Shown piece after piece: positions 52,581-60,552 of a stretch of DNA of 64,000 bases (its first letter is position 1; each line of letters begins with the position of its first letter). The stretch spans positions 1-64,000 of the forward strand of contig JAOUHG010000009.1 in NCBI GenBank assembly GCA_029865265.1. Reading direction: 5' to 3'. The DNA comes from Candidatus Krumholzibacteriia bacterium (GTDB lineage: Bacteria > Krumholzibacteriota > Krumholzibacteriia > WVZY01 > JAKEHA01). Under the pieces are notes generated by a model that saw only the letters and a list, made by a program, of their open reading frames with translations, ran no database searches and was not told where the DNA came from. Both the position numbers and the translations under genes were made by a program.

Positions 52581-54347
52581 ATGGCCGGCGCGCGAAAATC
52601 AACGCCTCCTCGCACGCCTCTCAGCAAGGCCGACGTCGCGGAGAAGCTCGACGACGTTGCCGCCATGCTGGAAATCCTGGGTGACAACCCCTTCCGCATC
52701 CGCGCGTTCTACAACGCGGCGCGCGCCGTCGAGGATCTCTCCGGCGACCTCGCCGCCATGGTGGAGAGCGAAGAACTCCTCGAGGTGCGCGGCATCGGCA
52801 AGTCGATTTTTGCCGACATCAAGTCCGCGCTGACCACCGGCACCTTCGACGAGTACGAGAAGCTGCGCGCGCGCGTGCCCGCCGGCGTGCTGGAGATGCT
52901 GCGCATCTCCGGCATGGGGCCCAAGAAGGTCAAGGCGGTGTACGACAAGCTGGGCGTGAAGTCGCTGGAGGAACTGGAGCAGGCAGGCCGCGACGGGAAA
53001 CTCGCCGTGCTGCCCGGCTTCGGCGAGAAGACCCAGACCAACATCCTCGCGGGCATCGCGCGCTTCCGCAAGTACTCGCAGCGCTTCCTGTACAGCACCG
53101 CGCTCGCCGACGCGACCGATGTGCTCGCGGTGGTGCGCGCGGTTCCCGGCGTGACGCAGTCGCTCGTCGGCGGCAGCCTGCGCCGGCACAAGGAGACCAT
53201 CGGCGACGTCGACATCCTCGCCACCGCCGCGGACGCCGGGCCGGTGATGGACGCGTTCACCGCCATGCCGCGGGTGGCGACCATCGTCGGCAAGGGACCC
53301 ACCAAGTCGAGCGTCATTCTGGACAGCGGCATCCACGTGGACCTGCGCGTGGTCAAGGACGACGAGTTTCCCGCCGCGCTGCACTACTTCACCGGCAGCA
53401 AGGAACACAACACCGAGATCCGCACCCGCGCCAAGAAGAGGGGCTACAAGCTCAACGAGTACGGCCTCTTCAAGGGCGAGAAGGCGATCCGGCTGCCCGA
53501 CGAACCGGCCCTGTTCAAGAAGCTCGGCCTGGATTACATCCCCCCCGAGCTGCGCGAAAACACGGGGGAAATCGAAGCCGCGGAAGAGCACACCCTGCCG
53601 GAATTGATCGAGATGGCGGACGTGCGCGGCGTGTTCCACTGCCACACGACGTACAGCGACGGCCGTTCGACGCTGCGCGAAATGGCGGAGGCGGCAAGAG
53701 CGCTGGGCCATGAGTACTTCGGGATCGGCGACCACAGCCCCACCGCCATCTACGCCAACGGGCTGACACCCGAGCGGGTGGCGAAGCAGCGGCTCGAGAT
53801 CGAAGCGCTCAATGAGGAACTGGCGCCGTTCGTGGTGTTCGCGGGCATCGAGAGCGACATCCTCCAGGACGGATCGCTGGACTACAAAGAGGACGTCCTC
53901 GCCACCTTCGACTACGTGGTGGCGTCGGTGCACGGCCAGTTCAGCGGCTCCGAAGCGCAGATGACGAAACGCATCGTCGCGGCGGTGTCGAATCCGTTCA
54001 CCACCATGCTCGGCCACCCCACCGGGCGTCTGCTGCTTTCGCGCGACGGCTATCCCCTCAACCTCACCGCCGTCTTCGAAGCCTGCGCCGCGCACGGCGT
54101 GTTCATCGAGATCAACGCCCACCCGGTGCGGCTGGATCTGGACTGGCGACACATGAAGACCGCCAAGGAGATGGGGGTGAAGTTCGTCATCAATCCGGAC
54201 GCGCACCACACCAGCGAGATCGACTACTATCGTTTTGGCGTGGGTGTGGCGCGCAAGGGCTGGCTCACCAGAGACGACGTGCTCAACACGCGCGGCCTCG
54301 CGGCCACACAGAAAATCCTGAAGGCGCGCCGCGACAAACAGCTATAA
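52581..54347 (+). CDS. polX: DNA polymerase X family protein with PHP domain
   Basis: A 588-aa bacterial PolX. N-terminal helix-hairpin-helix region (MLEILGDNPFRIRAFYNAAR, VRGIGKSIFADI), polymerase palm with GGSLRRHKETIGDVDIL (metal Asp pair) and VDLRVV. The C-terminal PHP domain has HTTYSDGRSTLREM, FGIGDHSPTAIY, FAGIESDIL, ASVHGQF and NPDAHHTSEID, giving 3'-5' exonuclease and AP-site processing in known PolX enzymes. It fills short gaps in base-excision repair. AAGG precedes the ATG. The endonuclease III gene follows at once, so the two repair genes are probably linked. Confidence 0.94.
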   Translation: MAGARKSTPPRTPLSKADVAEKLDDVAAMLEILGDNPFRIRAFYNAARAVEDLSGDLAAMVESEELLEVRGIGKSIFADIKSALTTGTFDEYEKLRARVPAGVLEMLRISGMGPKKVKAVYDKLGVKSLEELEQAGRDGKLAVLPGFGEKTQTNILAGIARFRKYSQRFLYSTALADATDVLAVVRAVPGVTQSLVGGSLRRHKETIGDVDILATAADAGPVMDAFTAMPRVATIVGKGPTKSSVILDSGIHVDLRVVKDDEFPAALHYFTGSKEHNTEIRTRAKKRGYKLNEYGLFKGEKAIRLPDEPALFKKLGLDYIPPELRENTGEIEAAEEHTLPELIEMADVRGVFHCHTTYSDGRSTLREMAEAARALGHEYFGIGDHSPTAIYANGLTPERVAKQRLEIEALNEELAPFVVFAGIESDILQDGSLDYKEDVLATFDYVVASVHGQFSGSEAQMTKRIVAAVSNPFTTMLGHPTGRLLLSRDGYPLNLTAVFEACAAHGVFIEINAHPVRLDLDWRHMKTAKEMGVKFVINPDAHHTSEIDYYRFGVGVARKGWLTRDDVLNTRGLAATQKILKARRDKQL

Positions 54348-54348
54348 T
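54343..54348 (+). promoter_or_regulatory. Consensus -10 box 6 bases before the nth ATG
   Basis: TATAAT overlaps the polX stop and is followed by six bases and ATG 54355. No Shine-Dalgarno; the message would start at or next to the A of the ATG. Confidence 0.55.
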
Positions 54349-54354
54349 GACGCC

Positions 54355-55131
54355 ATGAAACGATCCACCGCACGAACGCAACGACGCAGGGCTCCGGCCC
54401 TGCCACGCCCGCTCGCCTCCGCGAAACAGGCGCCGAAGAAGAAGAGCCAACCCGCACCGCCCAGGAGGAAGGCGGCAAAGGCTCCCTCACTGCAGGTCAC
54501 CGCAGACCTCAAGCGGCGCGCCCTGCGCCTGCTGGACGGTCTCAAGGACGCCTACCCCGACGCCCGCTGCGAGCTGGACTTCACCAGCGCGCTCGAGGCG
54601 CTGGTGGCCAGCATTCTCGCCGCGCAGTGCACCGACGCGCGCGTCAACATGGTGACACCCGCGCTGTTCAGGAAGTACCGCAAGCCGCAGGACTACCTGG
54701 AAACGCCCGATGCCGTGCTGCAGGAAGAAATTCGCAGCACGGGCTTCTTCAACAACAAGACCAGGGCCATCAAGAACGCCTGCCGCGTCATGGTGGACGA
54801 ATTCGGCGGAAAGATGCCCACCACCATGGACGACCTGGTCAAGCTGCCCGGGGTCGGGCGCAAGACCGCCAACGTCATCCTCACCAATATCTACCGGGTG
54901 CCGGGTATCGTGGTGGACACCCACATGCTGCGCAACTCCAACCGCATGGGCTTTTCGTCCCACCACGACGCGGACAAGGTGGAACGCGACATGATGGCGG
55001 TGTTCCCCGACGACACCTGGATCTCACTCTCGCACCTCATGCCATGGCACGGCCGACGCTGCTGCACCGCGCGCAAACCCATGTGCGACGCGTGCCCGGT
55101 GGCGGATGACTGCCCCAAACTGATAGACTGA
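54355..55131 (+). CDS. nth: Endonuclease III
   Basis: A 258-aa DNA glycosylase/AP lyase removing oxidised pyrimidines. The helix-hairpin-helix LVKLPGVGRKTANVI contains the catalytic Lys, and VDTHMLRNSNRMG the catalytic Asp. Four C-terminal cysteines (C-x6-C-x2-C-x5-C in CTARKPMCDACPVADDC) bind the [4Fe-4S] cluster. The first ~45 residues are an unusual Arg/Lys/Pro/Ala-rich basic tail that may add DNA affinity; the family core starts near VTADLKRRAL. The -10 box supports the start at 54355. Confidence 0.94.
   Translation: MKRSTARTQRRRAPALPRPLASAKQAPKKKSQPAPPRRKAAKAPSLQVTADLKRRALRLLDGLKDAYPDARCELDFTSALEALVASILAAQCTDARVNMVTPALFRKYRKPQDYLETPDAVLQEEIRSTGFFNNKTRAIKNACRVMVDEFGGKMPTTMDDLVKLPGVGRKTANVILTNIYRVPGIVVDTHMLRNSNRMGFSSHHDADKVERDMMAVFPDDTWISLSHLMPWHGRRCCTARKPMCDACPVADDCPKLID
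55121..55129 (+). promoter_or_regulatory. Extended -10 element 7 bases before the PPOX ATG
   Basis: TGATAGACT lies at the 3' end of nth, followed by seven bases and ATG 55137. No Shine-Dalgarno. Confidence 0.45.
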
Positions 55132-55136
55132 TCCGC

Positions 55137-55793
55137 ATGAACCAGAACAAGCCCGGCGACCGCACGCGCGTGCGCAGGATCCCCAAGCGCGGCCGCTACG
55201 ACCGGCCCACCATCGACGCCATCCTCGACGAGGCCCTCGTGTGCCACGCGGGCTTCGTGGTGGAAGGGCAGCCCTTTGTGATTCCCACCCTGCACGCGCG
55301 CGACGGCGACCGCGTGCTGATCCACGGTTCCGCCGCGAGCCGCATGCTCACCACACTGGAGACGGGCGTGGACGTGTGCCTCAGCGTGACGCTGGCGGAC
55401 GGGCTGGTGGTGGCGCGCTCGGCGTTCCACAGTTCCATGAACTACCGCTCGGTGATGCTCTTCGGGCGCGCGCGCGTCGTGGAGGAGCCGGCCGCCAAAA
55501 TGGAGGCGCTGCGCGCGCTGGTGGAGCACCTCATTCCGGGGCGCTGGGACGACTGCCGGCTCCCCAACGACACGGAGATGAAGGCCACACTCATTCTCGA
55601 GCTGCCCATCGACGAGGCGTCGGCCAAAGTCCGCACCGGCGGTCCCATCGACGACGACGAGGACTACGCCACGAGGTACTGGGCGGGCGTGCTTCCCTTC
55701 GAGAACCGCACCGGCGCACCGATCCCCGACGAGAAACTCACCCCCGGCATCGGCCTGCCGGCGTATCTCAGGAATTACACGAGGAAGAAGTAG
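55137..55793 (+). CDS. PPOX-fold flavin-nucleotide-binding protein (NimA-like)
   Basis: A 218-aa split-barrel protein related to pyridoxamine 5'-phosphate oxidases and nitroimidazole reductases. Motifs: RRIPKRGRYDRPTIDAIL, HAGFVVEGQPFVIPTL, GDRVLIHGSAASRML and SSMNYRSVMLFGRARVV. It should bind FMN or a related cofactor and act as a small-molecule reductase or oxidase; substrate unknown. It is convergent with the anti-sigma gene, with stops three bases apart. Confidence 0.88.
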   Translation: MNQNKPGDRTRVRRIPKRGRYDRPTIDAILDEALVCHAGFVVEGQPFVIPTLHARDGDRVLIHGSAASRMLTTLETGVDVCLSVTLADGLVVARSAFHSSMNYRSVMLFGRARVVEEPAAKMEALRALVEHLIPGRWDDCRLPNDTEMKATLILELPIDEASAKVRTGGPIDDDEDYATRYWAGVLPFENRTGAPIPDEKLTPGIGLPAYLRNYTRKK

Positions 55794-55795
55794 AA

Positions 55796-56317
55796 CTAGT
55801 GGCGGACGAAGCGCAGCGTCATGGCGCCCATGGACGCGGCGACGAAGAGCGACACCATCGTGAGCGCGGCGAGCAGCAACCACACATTGCCGTCGGTCAG
55901 GAAGACCATCTGGTCGGCGAGGCGGTCGATGCCCCCCACCAGGTTGTTCGGCGTTGAAAACGAAAGCGCGCGGCCGATGGGCTCGCGGAAGTTGAACGCC
56001 AGCGTGCCCGCCCACACCGCGAGCAGGATGGAGATGCCCGGCACACTGATGACGGCGCGAAACGCGCGCATCAGTACCGGCCGCCGGTAGGCCGGCGCGG
56101 GTGCGGCGGCAAACGCGGGCAGGAAACGCTCCACCGGTGGCAGTTCGGCGCGGCGCATAAGGAGCGAATCTTCCAGCGTCTGGAACGCCACCAGCGACGC
56201 GCGGCACGTCTCGCACGACTCCAGGTGCGCGCGCACACGCAACGTGTCGTCCGCACCCAGGCCGTCTTCGACAAACCCGGGCAGAAGCGATTCGATATGC
56301 GTGCAGGCGTCGTTCAT
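55796..56317 (-). CDS. Zinc-finger anti-sigma factor
   Basis: A 173-aa protein. The N-terminal ZAS motif is HLESCETC (H-x3-C-x2-C), with a further Cys/His in CTHIESLLPG. One hydrophobic segment near residue 95 and one near 150 (LLAALTMVSLFVAASMGAM) give a membrane anchor and a short external loop. The ATG overlaps the sigma stop as ATGA, so the pair is co-translated. It should sequester the ECF sigma factor encoded just upstream. Confidence 0.87.
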   Translation of the reverse strand: MNDACTHIESLLPGFVEDGLGADDTLRVRAHLESCETCRASLVAFQTLEDSLLMRRAELPPVERFLPAFAAAPAPAYRRPVLMRAFRAVISVPGISILLAVWAGTLAFNFREPIGRALSFSTPNNLVGGIDRLADQMVFLTDGNVWLLLAALTMVSLFVAASMGAMTLRFVRH

Positions 56318-56880
56318 TGATTCTCCGCGGTACGTGCCCGCCAGTCGGGGCGGGACAGGATCCGCTTCAGTTCAATCTTACCACGGTGAACATAGGTTTT
56401 CACGGTTCCCTCGGGCAAGTCCATGATGGCGGCAATCTCTTCATAGGACTTCTCGGCCATGTAGCGCAGCTCGATGGCCGTGCGATAGTGTGCCTCGATC
56501 TCCCCCATGGCCCGGTCCAGCCACTCCCGGGTGTCGCGCTCGCGCAGCGGGGCGTCGGCGGCATCGGCCGGGTCGGCGGGCAGGGGGACGTCCTCGATAT
56601 CGGTGACGTCGCGCCGGCGCCGCCTGGAGGCGTCGATGGCCTCGCGGCGGGCGATCTGGTAGAGCCAGGTGGAGAACTTCGCGTCGCCACGGAAACTCTT
56701 CAAGCCCTGATATGCCTTCAAATAGACAACTTGCATGACATCGTCCACGTCGTCGCGGTCCCCCAGGATCGCCCTCACCACGGCGTAGGCCACCCCGTGA
56801 TGTCGGGTCAACAGCTCCCGGAACGCCCGCTCGTCACCGCGGAGCGACCGCGCAACGAGTTCAGAGTCCAGGTTGGGCAC
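56314..56880 (-). CDS. ECF RNA polymerase sigma factor
   Basis: A 188-aa sigma factor. Region 2: FRELLTRHHGVAYAVVRAIL and DVMQVVYLKAYQGLKSF with KFSTWLYQIARREAID. Region 4: YRTAIELRYMAEKSYEEI and LPEGTVKTYVHRGKIELKR. GTG 56880 has GGAG upstream and is preferred over GTG 56928, whose extra 16 residues are Pro/Arg-rich. It differs clearly in sequence from the ECF factor at 28083, so the two are not recent duplicates. Confidence 0.92.
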   Translation of the reverse strand: MPNLDSELVARSLRGDERAFRELLTRHHGVAYAVVRAILGDRDDVDDVMQVVYLKAYQGLKSFRGDAKFSTWLYQIARREAIDASRRRRRDVTDIEDVPLPADPADAADAPLRERDTREWLDRAMGEIEAHYRTAIELRYMAEKSYEEIAAIMDLPEGTVKTYVHRGKIELKRILSRPDWRARTAENQ

Positions 56881-57217
56881 CGTGCGTCTCCATGCTATGG
56901 GACCGCCCGAGGGGCGCGGTGGTTTCACTTATGTTGTGGCCACGAAATTGTCCCCGGCGGTCTCCAACCGGTGGCCGGCAAATGAATTGGCCCCTGCTTC
57001 GGGCCCCGCTGACACAACACCATTTAAATAAACACGTTACGTGGCCGGAGACCCAATTTCCCGGCCACAACCCGAAACTTGAAACGCGGCCGGGGCGGGG
57101 CCTGTCCTACCGGGTGAATTCGCAGGCGGGAGGCAACCGGCCCCACATCCTGCGGGACCACGCGGGCCCCTCGCGGGACCCACGATAGAAGAACGATCTC
57201 TGGAAAGGAAGCGCATC
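56881..57217. other. Divergent intergenic region with spaced GTGGCC repeats
   Basis: No gene seen. The stretch separates the minus-strand sigma gene from the plus-strand membrane gene. It holds three GTGGCC-cored elements at 56936, 56971 and 57041, an AT-rich patch near 57021-57035, and GGAAAGGAAG before the ATG at 57218. Confidence 0.55.
57041..57068. repeat. Inverted repeat GTGGCCGG...CCGGCCAC
   Basis: Eight-base perfect arms around a 12-base loop (agacccaatttc). There is no T-tract, so a protein-binding site or RNA hairpin is likelier than a terminator. Confidence 0.55.
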
Positions 57218-57631
57218 ATGCTGTTTGGTCGAATCGAAGCAGAAACCATCGCCCTGGCCATCCCCATCCTCTTCGTCATGGGCGGTATCCTGATTGCGAT
57301 TACGGCAATCGTGATGCAGGCCCGCCGCAAGGATCTCGAGCACCGCGAGCGCATCCTCGCCATGGAGAAGGGGCTCCCGCTGCCCGCCGAGGCGCCGGCC
57401 AAGACGGAGCGCCCCCGCTACTCCAGCCGGCGCGCCAACGGCCTGGTGCTCACCGGCATCGGCATCGCACTCACCATCGCCATGTGGGTGGAGGACGGTG
57501 GCAGCACCGGTGTGTGGGGTCTGATTCCATTGTTTATCGGGATCGGCCTGTTGATCGCCGCGCACCTGGACAAGAAGGAATGGGAACACGAGCGTGGCAT
57601 GGACACCGGTCACAGGAGTCCGATGGCGTAG
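57218..57631 (+). CDS. Small membrane protein (DUF6249-like)
   Basis: A 137-aa protein with three hydrophobic segments: LAIPILFVMGGILIAITAIV, LVLTGIGIALTIAMWV and VWGLIPLFIGIGLLIAAHL. Between the first and second is a cytoplasmic stretch DLEHRERILAMEKGLPLP typical of DUF6249 proteins, which often sit beside ECF sigma genes, as here (divergent pair). Function unknown. GGAAAGGAAG precedes the ATG, and a bidirectional terminator follows. Confidence 0.85.
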   Translation: MLFGRIEAETIALAIPILFVMGGILIAITAIVMQARRKDLEHRERILAMEKGLPLPAEAPAKTERPRYSSRRANGLVLTGIGIALTIAMWVEDGGSTGVWGLIPLFIGIGLLIAAHLDKKEWEHERGMDTGHRSPMA

Positions 57632-57741
57632 CGAAAAGCGCCATCGAACGACTGACGTCGGCCGGGTTGCCGCCGCGGGACGGGTGTGATGTAACGGGCA
57701 CCGTGCCCGAAAACGCGACGAACCCGACGACGTCAAATAAA

Positions 57742-57790
57742 AGGCAATCGCCACCCCGCACCGTCGCGCGAGGTGGCGATTCCTTTTTTG
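57742..57790. terminator. Bidirectional intrinsic terminator
   Basis: The stem AATCGCCACC / GGTGGCGATT is flanked by AAAAGG on one side and CCTTTTTT on the other, so it can stop transcription from both the DUF6249-like gene and the convergent DUF4397 gene. Confidence 0.9.
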
Positions 57791-57864
57791 TGTAGCGGCG
57801 GACTGGACTCCTGGTCGAGGCGCCCCCTGCCTCACCGCCCGGCCACGCCGCTACGTTCCCTGCA

Positions 57865-58551
57865 CTACTTGTTGACGATGATCTGGGCGCCGAGCGCCTG
57901 GTCGCCCATGCCCGCCACGAAGCCCTTCGCGAACACCGTGTAGATCTTGCCGTTCTCGAGCGTGATACCGTTCAGCGCGAGAACCGTCGTTGACGTTCCC
58001 TGCAGGCGGACCTCGAGGTCATAGGTTCCGGCATCCAGCGGCGTAAAGGCCGACGCATCTTTGAACGAGTAGTCGCCGAACACGATGGCGCCGGTGGTGG
58101 TCGTGATGTCAACCGCGGGCGCGTCCGGCGAGAGGTGGACGAAGCGCACGTGCGCCTTGCCCATCGCCGGGGCGCTCAGGTCGTCCTCGAGGACGAGCGG
58201 CTCAATGCTCGCCACTTCGTTCACCGCGAACACCGAGTAGTTCTTGTTGGCGGCGAGGGGCAAGTCGCCCTCGATGACCGTGGTCGAGGTGTTGGCCACG
58301 TTGACCTTCACGTTGCGCGTACCGGCGTTGACCTTGAGGTAGCCGGTGGCATTCGGGAATGCCAGACCCGTGCCCGCGGTCTTGTCGTCGACCAGCAGGT
58401 CGACCGCCGGGGCGTCCGGCGATGCATGGATGACGTTGACCGAGGCCTGCGCGGCCGGCTGCGGGGTAACGGGGTTCTCATCGTCGTCGCTGCACCCAAT
58501 CACGGCCAGCGGCAGCGCCAGCGCGACGGTCAGCATGAGGAGCTTCTTCAT
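57865..58551 (-). CDS. DUF4397-domain lipoprotein
   Basis: A 228-aa lipoprotein; lipobox VIGC in PLAVIGCSDDD. Two DUF4397 repeats follow: SVNVIHASPDAPAVDLLVDD (~residues 38-130) and VRFVHLSPDAPAVDITTTTG (~135-225). Each is a small beta-sandwich common in exported proteins of unknown role. AGGAGGG fixes the ATG at 58551; the upstream frame is not coding. An unusually AT-rich stretch lies upstream and likely holds the promoter. Confidence 0.88.
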   Translation of the reverse strand: MKKLLMLTVALALPLAVIGCSDDDENPVTPQPAAQASVNVIHASPDAPAVDLLVDDKTAGTGLAFPNATGYLKVNAGTRNVKVNVANTSTTVIEGDLPLAANKNYSVFAVNEVASIEPLVLEDDLSAPAMGKAHVRFVHLSPDAPAVDITTTTGAIVFGDYSFKDASAFTPLDAGTYDLEVRLQGTSTTVLALNGITLENGKIYTVFAKGFVAGMGDQALGAQIIVNK

Positions 58552-58659
58552 GGTTCTTCCCTCCTGAAACGGGTTTGTCCTGACGGTTCCAAATCGGTTG
58601 GCCGGGTTGGTCCCCGGCGACGGGAGGGAAGATCCACAAACATGGACACCGACGCAAAT

Positions 58660-58745
58660 CTTTTTTGACAAATGATGTACAAATAATGGACAGATATTCG
58701 CCTTTTCGGCGTAACTAGTTTAATATCATTTAGTTAATATCCCGG
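58660..58745 (-). promoter_or_regulatory. AT-rich promoter region of the DUF4397 lipoprotein gene
   Basis: This ~85-base segment is by far the most AT-rich in the area (for example aatatcatttagttaatat) and contains a small CGCC-GAAAA-GGCG hairpin. I cannot choose one -10/-35 pair with confidence. Confidence 0.4.
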
Positions 58746-60449
58746 TCAGCGGGGCAGGCGATGCCGGTTGCGCGCGACCCAGCGGTAGACCGCTTCGGGC
58801 AGGATCGCGACCCCGGGGATCCGGCAGGCCGCGAGGGCCGCGCGGGCAACCCGGGAATGGGAGGCCGAGGCGGCGAGGATGGCGCGGGCACCGGTGGCTA
58901 CCGAGCCGTCCGGCCCGATCAGGTGCACCTTGCGCGCGAAGTGGTCGCGCGGGACGCCCGGGAAGCGATTGCCGATGGACTGGTACGGAACGAATTGGAT
59001 GCGCTCCGTTCCCCGCCGCCGGAGCCGGTCCACCTGTGCCCGGCAGAACGCACACTCGCCGTCGTAGACCAGCGTGGCCCGCGGCGGGTCGGGCTGGAAC
59101 GGCGGGGTCGACACCACGTGCGCCACGTCGAGATTCCCGCTGTGCAGGAATTCGCGCACCGCCTCATGCACCGCGGGCGGCACCAGCAGGTCGGCGTGGC
59201 CGGCGTCTTCCACCACCAGGTGGCGCGGGCTGAGGAAGCCGGGCGCCAGCTCGGGCACGTTCTCGTCCGGCGTGCGGCAATCGAGCCGCCCGGTTACAAA
59301 CAGCGTCTTGATGTTGGAACGGAGCGAGGAACGAAACCCGTCGCCGAGGTCCGGGCTGCCGAGCGCCTCGCAGATCTCGGGGAAGGGCCAGTCGATGGTG
59401 CGCCCCAGTGGTGCGTCGCGTGCCTCGTTCTCGATTCTCTCCCACCGCGGCGCGGACACGCCGGAGGCGCAGTCCACGCAGTAGCGCAGCGGCGAGCGGA
59501 ACAGCCCGCCACGAAACTCCTCCACCAGCGCTCGAAACAGCGGGTCGCCGCCCAGGTCCGAGAAGTCGCCCGCCGTCATGTTGGACAGCACCGCTGGCAG
59601 GCGTTTGAGCGTGCGGGTATCCGCGATGGCCTGCGCGAGCACCCACTCCACGTCGAAGCGCCCGATGGCCGCGGCGCGCCCGTCCGGCCACGCGACCCGC
59701 GCGGGCCTGGCCTCGATCTCGCAGAGGGCGGCGCGCACCGCCGCTGCGGCATCGAAACCGGCGCGCGCCGAGAGCCGTGCGAGCTGCAGGTGCACCCGCG
59801 ACGGAAGCTTGTAGGTCTGGTCCGGTCCCTCGGGTCCCGTCAGCACCACCCGGCCGGGCAGACCCGGGTGCCGCCGCATCACCGACACCGCGAGGTGCGT
59901 GCCGTAACTCCAACCCAGCAGGTTCACGCGCGGGTAGCCGAGGGCGCGCGCCAGGTCGGCCACGTCGTCGGCACTCTCCTGCGCGTTGAAACCGGCGATG
60001 TCGATACCGCGTCCGGCCAGGCCGGACACGCAGCGTCGCATGGCATCGATGGCGGCGGCCGTGAAGCCCTCGCGTGTCACCGGCTGCTCGAGCGGAATCT
60101 CCAGCGGATGGTCACAGACAGGCGACGGCGTGCTCAATCCACTGCCGCGTTGGTCGAGCAGGATGACGTCCCCGTTGGAACGCAATAGTTGAAACAGAGC
60201 AAAGAGCCGGCCCCGCCCGGACGCAATGGCGGACAGGCCCGGACCACCGGTCAGGAACACGGTGGGGTCGCCGGCCCGGATCGGATCCAGCGCGGGCAAG
60301 CGGACGAATACCAGTTCCACGGCGCCGGCCGCGGGGCGGTCCCGCCGCACGGGCAGCCTGAGGCGCCCGCGCTGCGCCGTGACGGCACGGCCGTCCTTTG
60401 CGCGGTACTCCGCGGGCTCGAGGTGGAGCGTGTTGAAGGGGACGGGCAT
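58746..60449 (-). CDS. Alpha/beta hydrolase (TAP-like) fused to a DCC thiol-disulfide domain
   Basis: A 567-aa fusion. Residues ~1-430 are an alpha/beta hydrolase of the TAP/proline-iminopeptidase group: oxyanion region FLTGGPGLSAIASGRG, LLDQRGSGLSTP, nucleophile elbow GWSYGTH and C-terminal EDAGHADL with the catalytic His. Residues ~450-565 are a DUF393/DCC domain with YDGECAFCRAQV, a thioredoxin-like C-x-x-C site. Start uncertain: ATG 60449 is preferred. A GTG at 60482 lies four bases after a possible -10 (TACAAT, 60492-60487). ATG 60554 would overlap the divergent gene's start codon. A hydrolase joined to a redox domain may link cleavage to thiol state. Confidence 0.8.
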   Translation of the reverse strand: MPVPFNTLHLEPAEYRAKDGRAVTAQRGRLRLPVRRDRPAAGAVELVFVRLPALDPIRAGDPTVFLTGGPGLSAIASGRGRLFALFQLLRSNGDVILLDQRGSGLSTPSPVCDHPLEIPLEQPVTREGFTAAAIDAMRRCVSGLAGRGIDIAGFNAQESADDVADLARALGYPRVNLLGWSYGTHLAVSVMRRHPGLPGRVVLTGPEGPDQTYKLPSRVHLQLARLSARAGFDAAAAVRAALCEIEARPARVAWPDGRAAAIGRFDVEWVLAQAIADTRTLKRLPAVLSNMTAGDFSDLGGDPLFRALVEEFRGGLFRSPLRYCVDCASGVSAPRWERIENEARDAPLGRTIDWPFPEICEALGSPDLGDGFRSSLRSNIKTLFVTGRLDCRTPDENVPELAPGFLSPRHLVVEDAGHADLLVPPAVHEAVREFLHSGNLDVAHVVSTPPFQPDPPRATLVYDGECAFCRAQVDRLRRRGTERIQFVPYQSIGNRFPGVPRDHFARKVHLIGPDGSVATGARAILAASASHSRVARAALAACRIPGVAILPEAVYRWVARNRHRLPR

Positions 60450-60552
60450 CGGTGTGTGCGGCTTGTAAACCCAACGGGTCACCCTTATTGTATAGCTTTC
60501 AAACCACTCCCTCCAGCCGAGAACGTGCAAAAGCGCCGTCAGGAGCCCAGTC

